Positions 24,872-33,930 of a stretch of 64,000 bases of DNA are shown one piece after another. The position numbers and the translations under genes were made by a program. Source of the stretch: Thiodiazotropha sp040793985 (GTDB taxonomy: Bacteria; Pseudomonadota; Gammaproteobacteria; Chromatiales; Chromatiaceae). The stretch spans positions 35,079 to 99,078 of the forward strand of contig JBFNJI010000046.1 in assembly GCA_040793985.1 (NCBI GenBank). The letters run 5' to 3'. Below the pieces are notes generated by a model, which did no database searches, was not told the DNA's origin, and saw only the letters and a list, made by a program, of their open reading frames with translations. Position 1 is the first letter of the stretch. The number at the start of each line of letters is the position of its first letter.

Positions 24872-27007
24872 TCAGGGTCGTTTGCCGCCGACGGTTGGGC
24901 CACCTCTGCGGCGCTGTTTACGCTTCGTTTGAGCGGCTTTTTTCACCCCGCCATCCCGGTTTCCGCCTCCCCGCTTGACGGCTGCTTTAGCCAGCCTTCC
25001 CCTGTCCGGTTGCCAACTTGGCACCAGATGACGTTTGCCGTTACCAATCAGGTCGGCCCTTCCCATTTTGTTCAAGGCATCCCTCAACAGCGGCCAGTTT
25101 TCCGGGGCGTGGTAACGCAGGAAGGCCTTGTGCAGACGTCGTTGTCTTAGACCTTTGACCACTCGCACCCGTTCAGCGCCGGGGTGTATGCGGCGTAGCG
25201 GATTTCGCCCTGAATGATACATCGCCGAAGCGATGGCCAGGGGTGTGGGTAGAAACGCCTGCACCTGGTCGGGACGAAAAGCGTTGCGCTTCAGCCATAG
25301 GGCCAGGTTGAGCATGTCTTCGTCGCTGGTTCCCGGATGGGCGGCGATGAAGTAGGGTATCAGGTACTGCTCTTTACCCGCCGCGGCGGAATACTTGTCG
25401 AACAGTTTTTTGAAACGGTGGTAGCTGTCGATACCCGGCTTCATCATCCTGTCGAGGGGGCCGGCCTCGGTGTGCTCCGGCGCGATCTTCAGGTAACCGC
25501 CCACATGGTGGGTCACCAGCTCGCGGATATATTCCGGGGAGCGCACCGCCAGGTCGTAGCGCAGCCCCGATGCGATGAAGACCCGCTTGATGCCGGGCAG
25601 CGATCGGGCTCGGCGATAGAGGCTGATCAGCGGACGGTGATCTGTGTCCAGGTTGCTGCAGATATCGGGGTAGACACAGGATAGGCGGCGGCAGGCAGAT
25701 TCGATCTTTCGATCTCTGCATGCGAGCCGATACATATTGGCGGTGGGACCGCCCAGATCCGAGATATTGCCGGTAAAACCGGGTACATGGTCACGGATCG
25801 CCTCTACCTCGCGTACCACCGAATCCTCCGATCGGCTCTGGATGATACGCCCCTCGTGTTCGGTGATGGAGCAGAAGGTGCAGCCGCCGAAACAACCGCG
25901 CATGATGTTGACCGAGAAGCGGATCATCTCCCAGGCCGGGTTGCGTGTATTACCGTAGGCTGGGTGGGGCTGACGGGAGTAGGGGAGCTCGTAGAGCCGG
26001 TCGAGCTCCTCTGTCGTGAGTGGTAAGGGCGGCGGGTTCAGCCAGACGTCCCGCTTGCCATGGCGCTGGACCAGGGCACGGGCGTTGCCCGGGTTGGTCT
26101 CCAGATGGAAGACCCGGGAGGCGTGGGCGTAGAGCAGGTCATCCTCCAGCACCCGGTCGTAGCAGGGGAGGCGCACCACCGTATGCTCTCGATCGAGCCC
26201 CGCGGGACGCTGGTGGGGGGTGAAGCGCACTGGTTTGGATTCACAGGCGGATTCCGCCTGATAGGGATCTGGATGGTGCTGTTTGGGACCCGGTTCATCG
26301 AGCTGGGTCGAGTCGATTTCACTCCACCCCGGGGGCAGGCCCTGGCGCATGAGACCGGTGCCCCGAATATCGGTGATCTCGCCTATCTTCTCACCCCCGG
26401 CCAACCGATGGGCCAATTCAACCACTGCCCGTTCCGCGTTGCCGTAGATCAGCAGATCCGCCTTGGAGTCGGGCAACACCGAACGGCGTACCTTGTCGGA
26501 CCAGTAGTCGTAGTGGGCGATACGGCGCAAACTCGCCTCGATGCCGCCGATCACCACCGGTATCCCCTTGTAGGCCTCCCGCGCCCGTTGGGCGTAGACA
26601 ATCACCGAACGGTCTGGCCTTTTGCCTGCCTCCCCGTTCGGTGTATAGGCATCGTCGCTGCGGACGCGCCGGTCGGCGGTGTAGCGGTTGACCATGGAGT
26701 CCATGTTGCCGGCCGTGATACCGAAAAAGAGATTGGGCTTCCCGAGCAGGCGAAAGGCCTCAGCACTGCTCCAATCGGGCTGGGCGATAATCCCCACGCG
26801 GAATCCCTGGGCCTCCAGCAGGCGACCGATCAGTGCCATGCCAAAGCTGGGGTGGTCAACATAGGCGTCGCCGGTGACGATGATGATATCGCAGCTGTCC
26901 CAGCCGAGTGCCTCCATCTCCTCGCGGCTCATGGGCAGCACCGGCGCCACGCCGAAGCGCGCGGCCCAGTAGGGGCGGTAGGAGAAGAGCTGGATGGCAT
27001 GGGACAT
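24872..27007 (-). CDS. YgiQ family radical SAM protein (UPF0313)
   Basis: The 711-residue protein is a YgiQ-type radical SAM enzyme. It has an N-terminal B12-binding-like region and the cluster motif GCFGGCTFCSITEHEG near residue 375 (CX3CX2C), followed by the radical SAM barrel and a conserved C-terminal domain. The last 40 residues are a basic, low-complexity tail rich in Lys, Arg and Gly. The substrate of this widespread family is not established. It is transcribed alone, with 200 bp on each side, and the upstream gap to batD contains no clear motif. Confidence 0.92.
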   Translation of the reverse strand: MSHAIQLFSYRPYWAARFGVAPVLPMSREEMEALGWDSCDIIIVTGDAYVDHPSFGMALIGRLLEAQGFRVGIIAQPDWSSAEAFRLLGKPNLFFGITAGNMDSMVNRYTADRRVRSDDAYTPNGEAGKRPDRSVIVYAQRAREAYKGIPVVIGGIEASLRRIAHYDYWSDKVRRSVLPDSKADLLIYGNAERAVVELAHRLAGGEKIGEITDIRGTGLMRQGLPPGWSEIDSTQLDEPGPKQHHPDPYQAESACESKPVRFTPHQRPAGLDREHTVVRLPCYDRVLEDDLLYAHASRVFHLETNPGNARALVQRHGKRDVWLNPPPLPLTTEELDRLYELPYSRQPHPAYGNTRNPAWEMIRFSVNIMRGCFGGCTFCSITEHEGRIIQSRSEDSVVREVEAIRDHVPGFTGNISDLGGPTANMYRLACRDRKIESACRRLSCVYPDICSNLDTDHRPLISLYRRARSLPGIKRVFIASGLRYDLAVRSPEYIRELVTHHVGGYLKIAPEHTEAGPLDRMMKPGIDSYHRFKKLFDKYSAAAGKEQYLIPYFIAAHPGTSDEDMLNLALWLKRNAFRPDQVQAFLPTPLAIASAMYHSGRNPLRRIHPGAERVRVVKGLRQRRLHKAFLRYHAPENWPLLRDALNKMGRADLIGNGKRHLVPSWQPDRGRLAKAAVKRGGGNRDGGVKKAAQTKRKQRRRGGPTVGGKRP

Positions 27008-27206
27008 GGGAGCGGATTATAGCGTGGATTCGCTTGCAGAGAGCCCATGGCAGGAGATGTCAACGGATAGTCGGCGGATAGAATCTAAATCCTATAGATC
27101 TAAGCTGACCGATCGGCAGGTAATTGCAAAAAGGTGCGGAGCTGGTAGCGCCGTTGATCCTAGGGCACCGAACTGCTGGGGTTTGGTGCGGAATGCGCAG
27201 TCAGTA

Positions 27207-28913
27207 TCAGGGATTGAGATCGGGCAGGGGAGGCTTGGCGGAGGACTTGGCACTCAGCAGTCCTTGCGGAAACAGGCTCAAACTGGGTCGTATCTCATGT
27301 TTGAAGGCAGCCTTCCAGACCTCAAAATCGATTCTATGATGGCCATATACAGACTCCTCCAATTCGTGAATCAGACGCTGGATTACCTCGGGTCTTGCCT
27401 TGGGGTGAAATCCCAGAATATGTTTGCCGATGACGCTGAATGGCGCATTCAGCGGCAGCCCCATATGCTTATTGGCAAGGAATCGCAGGGTAAATCCCCA
27501 GATCTCGGGATCCCGTTCCTCATCGACGAAGCGTACACAAAACCAGAAGCGTACCGACAGGGGCAGCATGCCGACGAGGTTGCGACGCCAGCGCGGCCAA
27601 TGGGTGGCGGGGTGGAGTACGGCGGTGGTATTGCGCAGCTTGGCCTTGAGGGGCGAAAACGCAGGGGCCATCTGTCGCATCGGACGTTGCAGGAAGCCAA
27701 TCAGGGGTTCCAGGGGTGAGTGTTGTCCTCCCCCCTTTTTGCGATGGGAGATCCAGAGCGCCATCCAGTAGCCGAAGATCACACCGAATACCAGGGTCAG
27801 GGGTATCCAGAATGCCGATGAGGTACCGGCAGGAAACAGGGTGGTCTCCTCGTCGGAGTCGAAAAAACCGGTCGATCTGCGGTTGCCACTGACTGCGATC
27901 GGCTGTAGGGGTATAGAGGCGCGTTGTGCCATGTGGCTGCGTGTGTTCCACCAGTTTATGCTCAGCTGGGGAAGCTTCAGGTCACCGCCGTATTGCGGTA
28001 CCAGGGTGAATCGCTCCAGGCGACGGCCGAGGAGCTTACTGTCACTCCTGCTCAGCTCAGTCTCCACCTGGTTCTCTTCGCGGTAGACACGAAATGCCTC
28101 GGATTTGAGTTGCTGCTCGAGGGAGGGGAGCTGCTCCCCGGGGATACCGACGGCATTAATTTCGGTTGCCAGTGTAAAGGGCTTGCCAGCTGCGGCCTTG
28201 AGCTTTTTCGGTAGACTGATCTTCAGCGATAGATGTTCACCCGGCAGCCAGGGAGAACTCTCAGGATTACTCTCTTTTATACCCAGCTCTAGCGGCTTGG
28301 AACTGGTTGCCTCGAATGACCGGTTTCCCCTGTTGTAGCTACCTGCCTGGTCCTCCTCACCCGAGACACTGATCCTGGGGAGCTCATGGAGGCCAGCTCT
28401 AAGGGGGGTTAGGACGTAGAAGAAATCGTTAACTATCTGCCGTTTCCCACTGCGGATGCGGGAGTAGGAGACCGGGCCCTCAAGCTGTTTCAGAATGAAC
28501 TGGTCGCTCTGTGGAACCTGGGGTGTTGCGGTCCGCAGGTTGTTTTGACTGATGACACTGAGGGTGAGAATCACGCTCTGCTGCACATAGGGTTTCTTTA
28601 TCGACAGGGTGGTTTCAAGCTGGGGTGGTTGGGCTTGTGTCGAACGGTAACCCTGAGGTGCATAGCCGGGGTATTGGTGACGCGGCCATGCGCCATAGGG
28701 CGATTGGCCGGTTGCCGGCTGCGTCTGCGACGGAGTGCCTGTCTGGCGCTGGTTTGGGGGGGCAAAGTTCCACTGTCCCGGAGGCATTCCCAGCCAGGGT
28801 TGGTTACCTTGATAGGGATTCGCCGTGACAGGGTTCGGAACGGCCAACAGGCCGAGCACGATCATGACGAGCCCCAAGGGCAGTCTGCCACACTGTGTCA
28901 ACAGATAAGTCAT
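27207..28913 (-). CDS. batD: BatD-like protein (oxygen tolerance family)
   Basis: The protein has 568 residues when started at 28913, where the ATG overlaps the batC stop as TAATG and opens a clean signal peptide (GLVMIVLGLLAVPNPVTANP). A longer frame to 29030 would run into batC. The BatD region (about 90-400) consists of beta-rich domains with VYTLPLRAG-like segments (here FYVLTPLRAGLHELPRI), with a transmembrane helix near 415-435. A cytoplasmic C-terminal part follows. BatD belongs to the moxR-bat envelope complex, linked in Bacteroides and other bacteria to oxygen or stress tolerance; its molecular role is unknown. Confidence 0.85.
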   Translation of the reverse strand: MTYLLTQCGRLPLGLVMIVLGLLAVPNPVTANPYQGNQPWLGMPPGQWNFAPPNQRQTGTPSQTQPATGQSPYGAWPRHQYPGYAPQGYRSTQAQPPQLETTLSIKKPYVQQSVILTLSVISQNNLRTATPQVPQSDQFILKQLEGPVSYSRIRSGKRQIVNDFFYVLTPLRAGLHELPRISVSGEEDQAGSYNRGNRSFEATSSKPLELGIKESNPESSPWLPGEHLSLKISLPKKLKAAAGKPFTLATEINAVGIPGEQLPSLEQQLKSEAFRVYREENQVETELSRSDSKLLGRRLERFTLVPQYGGDLKLPQLSINWWNTRSHMAQRASIPLQPIAVSGNRRSTGFFDSDEETTLFPAGTSSAFWIPLTLVFGVIFGYWMALWISHRKKGGGQHSPLEPLIGFLQRPMRQMAPAFSPLKAKLRNTTAVLHPATHWPRWRRNLVGMLPLSVRFWFCVRFVDEERDPEIWGFTLRFLANKHMGLPLNAPFSVIGKHILGFHPKARPEVIQRLIHELEESVYGHHRIDFEVWKAAFKHEIRPSLSLFPQGLLSAKSSAKPPLPDLNP

Positions 28914-30465
28914 TACCAGGGTCTTGTCTCGGTATCGCGGCCGCCACGACTGCGTAGGTATTTGTACTCTTCCAGCCTGAACTGTTGATGCATCAGTTGG
29001 GCAGGATCCCCCTCGATCTGGTCGAGCCACTGTTCCATCAGGGTGTTGGCTCCAGCGAAACGGTCCCTCTCTTCGTTACCGCCAGCGCTCTTCTCCCCAT
29101 TCTCCGGGGCTTGGGGTTGACCGCTTTGATCCACCCTCTCTACCGCACCCGATCGTGCCTCATCTTCGGGCTGGACGTGGCGTTCACCGCTATCCTCCCC
29201 GAGTTCATCCTGACGTGGCGCACCCATCCGATGCTGCTCTTTTTCATCTTCCTGTTCCCCGAGACTAGCAGACATTTCATCAGCTTGTTTCCCTTGTTGT
29301 TGTTCCTGCTGATCTTTTTCACCCTCGCCCCGCTCCTTTTCCGACAACGTATCAGTACCGCTCATATCGGGCTGCTGTGCCTCCTCTCCTCTCTTCTCCG
29401 CCTGTTCACTCTCCGATGACTCGGTGCCGCTATCCTGCTGTTCATCCTTCTCTTGCTGCTCCCCGGATTGTTGCTGCTCGTCCTGTTGCTGCTCCCCGGA
29501 CTGTTGCTGCTCGTCCTGCTGCTGCTCCCCGGACTGTTGCTGCTCGTCCTGCTGCTGCTCCCCGGATTGTTGCTGCTCGTCCTGCTGCCGCTCCCCGGAC
29601 TGTTGCTGCTCGTCCTGCTGCTGCTCCCCGGACTGTTGCTGCTCGTCCTGCTGCTGCTCCCCGGACTGTTGCTGCTCGTCNNNNNNNNNNNNNNNNNNNN
29701 NNNNNNNNNNNNNNNNNNNNNNNNNNNNNNNNNNNNNNNNNNNNNNNNNNNNNNNNNNNNNNNNNNNNNNNNNNNNNNNNGCTCGTCCTGCTGCTGCTCC
29801 CCGGACTGTTGCTGCTCGTCCTGCTGCTGCTCCCCGGACTGTTGCTGCTCGTCCTGCTGCTGCTCCCCGGATTGTTGCTGCTCGTCCTGCTGCTGCTCCC
29901 CGGATTGCTGTTGCTCGTCCTGCTGCTGCTCCCCCGATTGTTGTTCTTCCTGCTGTTGGTCATCGGATTGTTGTTGCTCTTCCTGTTGTTCACCCGACTG
30001 TTGATCCTGCTGTTCCTGTTGCTCAGATGACTCGTTTTCCTGTTGTTCCTTCTCCTCTTCTTCCTGCTCCTCCTCTGTTTGCCTTTGCGCCAGTTTCTCT
30101 TTTGCCAATGCGAGATTGTGTCGGGCATCGGTGTGATCGGGATTGTTCTCAAGCACTGTCTCGTAGGCAAGGATGGCCCCCGGATAGTCTTCCAGCTTGT
30201 AGCGGGCGTTACCCAAATTGTAGAGGGCGTCCTGCCTTACCTCTTCTCTCTCCACGCGACTGAAATCATCGCTCGCGGCCTGGTAGTCGCCGGTGCGGTA
30301 GTTGGCGACACCGCGCCGATAGGGATCTTCGAATCCCCTTGCCGCTTCCTCGTAGTGTCCCTCGTTGTAATCCTCTTCTGCCTGCTGTTCCTGGTTCAGA
30401 AACCAACCGGCTCCCGCCATTGGTGGAATAATCAGTAGCGCTACCCAGAGAGGAATCGTCTTCAT
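28913..30465 (-). CDS. batC: BatC-like TPR protein with a Gln/Glu-rich repeat, interrupted by an assembly gap
   Basis: One gene is split here by 100 N at 29681-29780. The N-terminal part (30465 downward) has a signal or anchor helix, TPR repeats (DALYNLGNARYKLEDYPGAI at about residue 80) and then an acidic Gln-rich tract with the 11-residue unit DEQQQSGEQQQ. The downstream frame to 28913 continues the tract and ends with QWLDQIEGDPAQLMHQQFRL, the conserved BatC C terminus. The two frames are offset by the gap, which is a placeholder and not a true frameshift. BatC works with the VWA proteins BatA and BatB in the periplasm. It overlaps batB by four bases and batD by one. Confidence 0.85.
29447..29950 (-). 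repeat. 33-bp coding tandem repeat flanking a 100-N scaffold gap
   Basis: A 33-bp unit encoding DEQQQSGEQQQ repeats about seven times to the right of the N block and about five times to the left, with single-base variants such as GGATTG for GGACTG and one CGC for TGC. The assembler stopped inside the array. Because both edges of the gap begin or end at the same point of the unit (GCTCGTC), the missing length should be 26 bp plus a multiple of 33. Confidence 0.95.
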
Positions 30466-31490
30466 GCTTGCGATTCTCCGGGTCGTCTGGTTCTGAATCT
30501 GCTCAGCAAGAGCAGCAATATGGGTAGCAGCAGCCAGTAGAAACGCTCGTTCCAGACCCGGGTTTTCTCCTGGGACGGCGACGGCCTGCCGGCGTCACCA
30601 CTGGCCAGTTTCAGGATGTTACGGCTGTCCTGGTCACGAAAGTCCGCGTGCTGATAGTTGCCACCGGCTGCCTCTGCAAGTTGCTGTAACAAACCCTCGT
30701 TGAGCCGGGACTCGATGATCTTGCCGTCACGCTCTCTCATCAAGTCGCTCTGGCCTATGCGGGCAGGCACGGGGCCTCCACCCGTAGTGCCTATACCCAG
30801 GATATGCAGCGCAATGCCCTCTTCGGTCAGTCCCTTGACCCGATGCAGCAACTCAGGCTCATCAAAATCTCCATCGCTGATCAGGAGGATCGCACGGGCG
30901 TTGCCGCTGCCATCACTGCCGAGGAGCTGTACCGCCCTCTCCAGGGCCGCAATCAGACGGCTGCCCTGGAGATTGGCCAGATCGGAAGAGACCGCGGGCA
31001 GGGCGTTGAGGATGCTCTGGCTATCCTCGGTGATCGGTGACACCACATGTGGCACGGAGGCGAAGGCGATCATGCCGATACGCAGCTCCCGGTTGAGCAG
31101 TACCAGGTCCTGCACCTCCTGGCGTGCCCTGGAGAGGCGCGATGGAGGTACATCCGCCACATTCATGGAGCGGGAGATGTCCATCAGTATTACCAGATCG
31201 CTGGCAGGGGAGAATGCCTCGATATCGGTGAAGTCCCAGCGCGGACCGGCGAGGGCGAGGACGAGCAGGATCCATAACAGCCCCCAGCGTGTGAATCGAC
31301 TCCAACGCTCGTTGACATCGAGTTCGCGTACGCCGGTCAAATGGGGCAGCAGATGTTGATCGGCATAGCGATCGATAGGGCCTTTGCTGGGACGCACCAC
31401 GCTGTAGATCAGCCAGCCGAGGACTGGGACCAGTCCAAGCAGGGCGAGCAGCCAGAGGGGACGGGCGAAGTGGAACAGGGATTCAGGCAT
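30462..31490 (-). CDS. batB: BatB-like von Willebrand A membrane protein
   Basis: This 342-residue protein has two N-terminal transmembrane helices (about 10-30 and 65-85), a von Willebrand A domain (about 95-290) with an intact MIDAS motif DISRS and the LISDGDFDEPELL segment, and a C-terminal helix (about 318-334). BatA and BatB expose the metal-binding domain to the periplasm and are thought to form a complex with BatC and BatD under the MoxR ATPase. It overlaps batA by eight bases and batC by four, so expression is tightly coupled. Confidence 0.88.
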   Translation of the reverse strand: MPESLFHFARPLWLLALLGLVPVLGWLIYSVVRPSKGPIDRYADQHLLPHLTGVRELDVNERWSRFTRWGLLWILLVLALAGPRWDFTDIEAFSPASDLVILMDISRSMNVADVPPSRLSRARQEVQDLVLLNRELRIGMIAFASVPHVVSPITEDSQSILNALPAVSSDLANLQGSRLIAALERAVQLLGSDGSGNARAILLISDGDFDEPELLHRVKGLTEEGIALHILGIGTTGGGPVPARIGQSDLMRERDGKIIESRLNEGLLQQLAEAAGGNYQHADFRDQDSRNILKLASGDAGRPSPSQEKTRVWNERFYWLLLPILLLLLSRFRTRRPGESQA

Positions 31491-32523
31491 AGCCGCCCCC
31501 TCGCAGCCGTCTCTGCTTTCCCTCTGGATAGATGCCCAGAATCAGCAACAGTACCAGGGCGGCGGAGAGCGGCCAGTAGTAGAGTGGCTGGGGTATGAAA
31601 ACGGTGCGCGATTCCGCCTCGGTCTTCTCCAGCTCATCGATATGCTGGTAGATCTTCTCCAGGGCCTCGGTATCTGTAGCGCGAAAGTAGGCCCCATCTG
31701 CGGTCAGGGCAATCTCCCGCATCACCTCTTCGTTGAAACCAAGATCCGTGCGGGTAATGATGCGGCCACCCTCCATGATCGGGACCCGCTTCTTATCGCT
31801 GCCGACACCAATGCTGTAGATCCGAATCCCCTCCTGGGCAGCCAGCTGGGCCGCCTTCAAGGGTGGAATGGTCCCCGCCGTGTTTTCGCCGTCGGCGATC
31901 AGCAGCAACACCCTCGAACCTTCTGGGCGCTCCCTGAGTTTCTTCACGCCAAGACCCAGGGCATCGCCGATGGCGGTGCCGTCACCGGCAATCCGGGGGA
32001 TCACATCGCTCAACAGGCTGCTCACCGCCTTGCGGTCATAGGTGAGGGGAGAGAGCACATAGGCCCTGCTGCCAAATATCACCAGGCCGATGCGGTCCCC
32101 CTTACGCCCTTCGATGAAATTCGCGACCACGCCCTTCACCACCTGCATGCGGCTGACCTGCTCTTCATCGAGGGTGAAGTCGAGGGCGTTCATCGAGTGG
32201 GAGGCGTCCACGGCCAACATCAGGTCGTAGCCGGCGGTACGGTTCTCGGTATAGGGCTCGAGCCACTGTGGGCGCATCAGTGCCAACACCAGGGCCAGCC
32301 AGAGCAGGTAGAGGAGCCAGCCATAGAGCCGGGCGCTCAGGGGCTGGCGCGGTTTTCGTGTGTTAAAGGCGGCCTGTAGATGGGGCAGGCTCGGGTGGAG
32401 GAGTGTGGTCTGCACCCCTTCCACCGACTCATGCTGCTTGCTCTGTGGACGTGGCCACAGGCTCCGCACCAACAGCGGCAGAATCAGCAACAGGGCCATC
32501 CAGGGCCAGTGAAACTCAAACAT
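31483..32523 (-). CDS. batA: BatA-like von Willebrand A membrane protein
   Basis: The 346-residue protein has the same plan as BatB: N-terminal helices (about 8-22 and 66-85), a VWA domain (about 100-310) with MIDAS DASHS and the LIADGENTAGTIPPLKA segment, and a C-terminal helix. It precedes batB in the moxR operon as in other bacteria, which supports the BatA name. It overlaps its neighbours on both sides by eight bases. Confidence 0.88.
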   Translation of the reverse strand: MFEFHWPWMALLLILPLLVRSLWPRPQSKQHESVEGVQTTLLHPSLPHLQAAFNTRKPRQPLSARLYGWLLYLLWLALVLALMRPQWLEPYTENRTAGYDLMLAVDASHSMNALDFTLDEEQVSRMQVVKGVVANFIEGRKGDRIGLVIFGSRAYVLSPLTYDRKAVSSLLSDVIPRIAGDGTAIGDALGLGVKKLRERPEGSRVLLLIADGENTAGTIPPLKAAQLAAQEGIRIYSIGVGSDKKRVPIMEGGRIITRTDLGFNEEVMREIALTADGAYFRATDTEALEKIYQHIDELEKTEAESRTVFIPQPLYYWPLSAALVLLLILGIYPEGKQRRLRGGGYA

Positions 32524-32995
32524 GGCAGGCTTCCTCGCTGACCCAGTGGATGGCGGCGTCGATCAGTATCGCCAGCTCCTCCTTATCGGCACTCCGCTCT
32601 GGAGGGGCATAGGGGAGTATCAGCAGCAGTTCACCGTTCTCGCGCCATTGAAAGCCGCTGGAGTCGTTGCTCTGCAGCCAATCGAGCCAGGCGTCATCGG
32701 TGAGTGCGGCGGTGTTTTCCCGGCCGCAACGTGCGATGGCGATACGTCTCAGCAGCTCCGAGAGTTCACTGGCCACCTGCTTCGCGGGTTCGCGCTTGAT
32801 GCGTCGCCGCAGCGCGAGCAGATGGCGCCGTGCATCGTGCTGCCATCGGCCCAGAGGGTAGAGCATGCGCCATCTGACGACACCCCAGATCAGCGCGCCT
32901 GTCAGCAGCAGGAACAGTAACAGGAGCCACCAGCCTGGCGCAGGGGGCCACCAGGGGGCTGGGTCTAGGCCTCGTATATCGCGCAGCGGGTCCAT
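32516..32995 (-). CDS. DUF4381 membrane protein of the moxR-bat operon
   Basis: The 159-residue protein has a short N-terminal segment, a transmembrane helix (about 22-44, WWLLLLFLLLTGALIWGVV) and a cytoplasmic helical domain with ELSELLRRIAIARCGRE. This is the DUF4381 pattern, regularly found between the DUF58 and BatA genes of MoxR operons. Its biochemical role is unknown. The stop and the DUF58 stop/start region abut without a gap, and it overlaps batA by eight bases. Confidence 0.8.
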   Translation of the reverse strand: MDPLRDIRGLDPAPWWPPAPGWWLLLLFLLLTGALIWGVVRWRMLYPLGRWQHDARRHLLALRRRIKREPAKQVASELSELLRRIAIARCGRENTAALTDDAWLDWLQSNDSSGFQWRENGELLLILPYAPPERSADKEELAILIDAAIHWVSEEACHV

Positions 32996-33907
32996 TCAGC
33001 GCCTGCCAAAATGCTTCATCAAGCCATGGGAGAGGGCCAGATGTATCTCTTCGTTGGTAGCGATGGGCATCAGCGGTATGCCCAGGGCGTTGGTCAGATG
33101 CTTCAGCATGCGTCGGCGCTTCTCCCACTCTTCTGCGTATCGCTCTCTGGCCCGATGATCGCTGGTGTCTATCTCCATGGCATTGCCGTCCGGGCCGACA
33201 AAGGTCACCCGTCCCATCTCGGGCAGTCCCCTGTCTGCCGGATCATCCACCGGCACCAACACCAGGGTATGGCGTTGGCAGAGCTTGCCGAGGGTCTGCT
33301 TCAACTCCATGATCTCGCGGTTCATGTCGGCAATGACGAAGATCAGTGAGCCGGTTGCGGTACCCCTGTCAGCCCGATGCAGGGCCTCGGCCAGACAATC
33401 CTTCTGCGGTTGATGGGTGACGCCCTCCTGGGTAAGGGCGTGCAGCAGACGCCAGAGTGCGCGGCGATCCTTGGTGGGACGGAAGTATTGGGTCTCCATT
33501 TGGCGGTCACCGAAGAGCAGGCCGCCGACCCGGTCGTTGAGCCTGGATGCGGCCCAGCCCAGCAGGGCGGCCGCTTTTGCGGCCTGCACCGATTTGAAGG
33601 TGCCCCGTGTGCCGAAGCTCATATGCGGTCCGCGGTCGATACAGAGGACCACGCTGCGTTCCCGCTCTTCGCGGAAGATCTTCATGTGCGGGAGGTTGGT
33701 GCGGGCGGTGACATTCCACTCCATGTTGCGAATATCATCCCCTTCGCGGTACTCCCGCACCTCTTCAAAATCGAGACCGGTACCGCGGAAAACCGAGGCG
33801 TAGAGACCGCTGAAGCTCGAGTTGACCAAATGGTGGGAGGCAAGTCCCAGAGTATGGGCCGAGTGGCGTAGCTCAAGCAGATCGTCGATGTGTGGAAACA
33901 GGCTCAT
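32996..33907 (-). CDS. DUF58 domain protein of the moxR-bat operon
   Basis: This 303-residue DUF58 protein contains the characteristic GLDFEEVREYREGDDIRNME segment (about residue 45) and a VWA-like fold. At the MIDAS position the sequence reads CIDRGPHM, lacking the serines of the usual DxSxS, so metal binding may be lost as in some members. DUF58 proteins accompany MoxR ATPases and are probably substrates or partners. It starts 23 bp after moxR. Confidence 0.88.
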   Translation of the reverse strand: MSLFPHIDDLLELRHSAHTLGLASHHLVNSSFSGLYASVFRGTGLDFEEVREYREGDDIRNMEWNVTARTNLPHMKIFREERERSVVLCIDRGPHMSFGTRGTFKSVQAAKAAALLGWAASRLNDRVGGLLFGDRQMETQYFRPTKDRRALWRLLHALTQEGVTHQPQKDCLAEALHRADRGTATGSLIFVIADMNREIMELKQTLGKLCQRHTLVLVPVDDPADRGLPEMGRVTFVGPDGNAMEIDTSDHRARERYAEEWEKRRRMLKHLTNALGIPLMPIATNEEIHLALSHGLMKHFGRR

Positions 33908-33930
33908 TGCAACCGGGTCAGCCTGTCCGG

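Noticed and set aside
29447..29950. CRISPR array
   Set aside because: The 33-bp repeats are contiguous with no spacers, keep an 11-residue coding period and lie inside batC.
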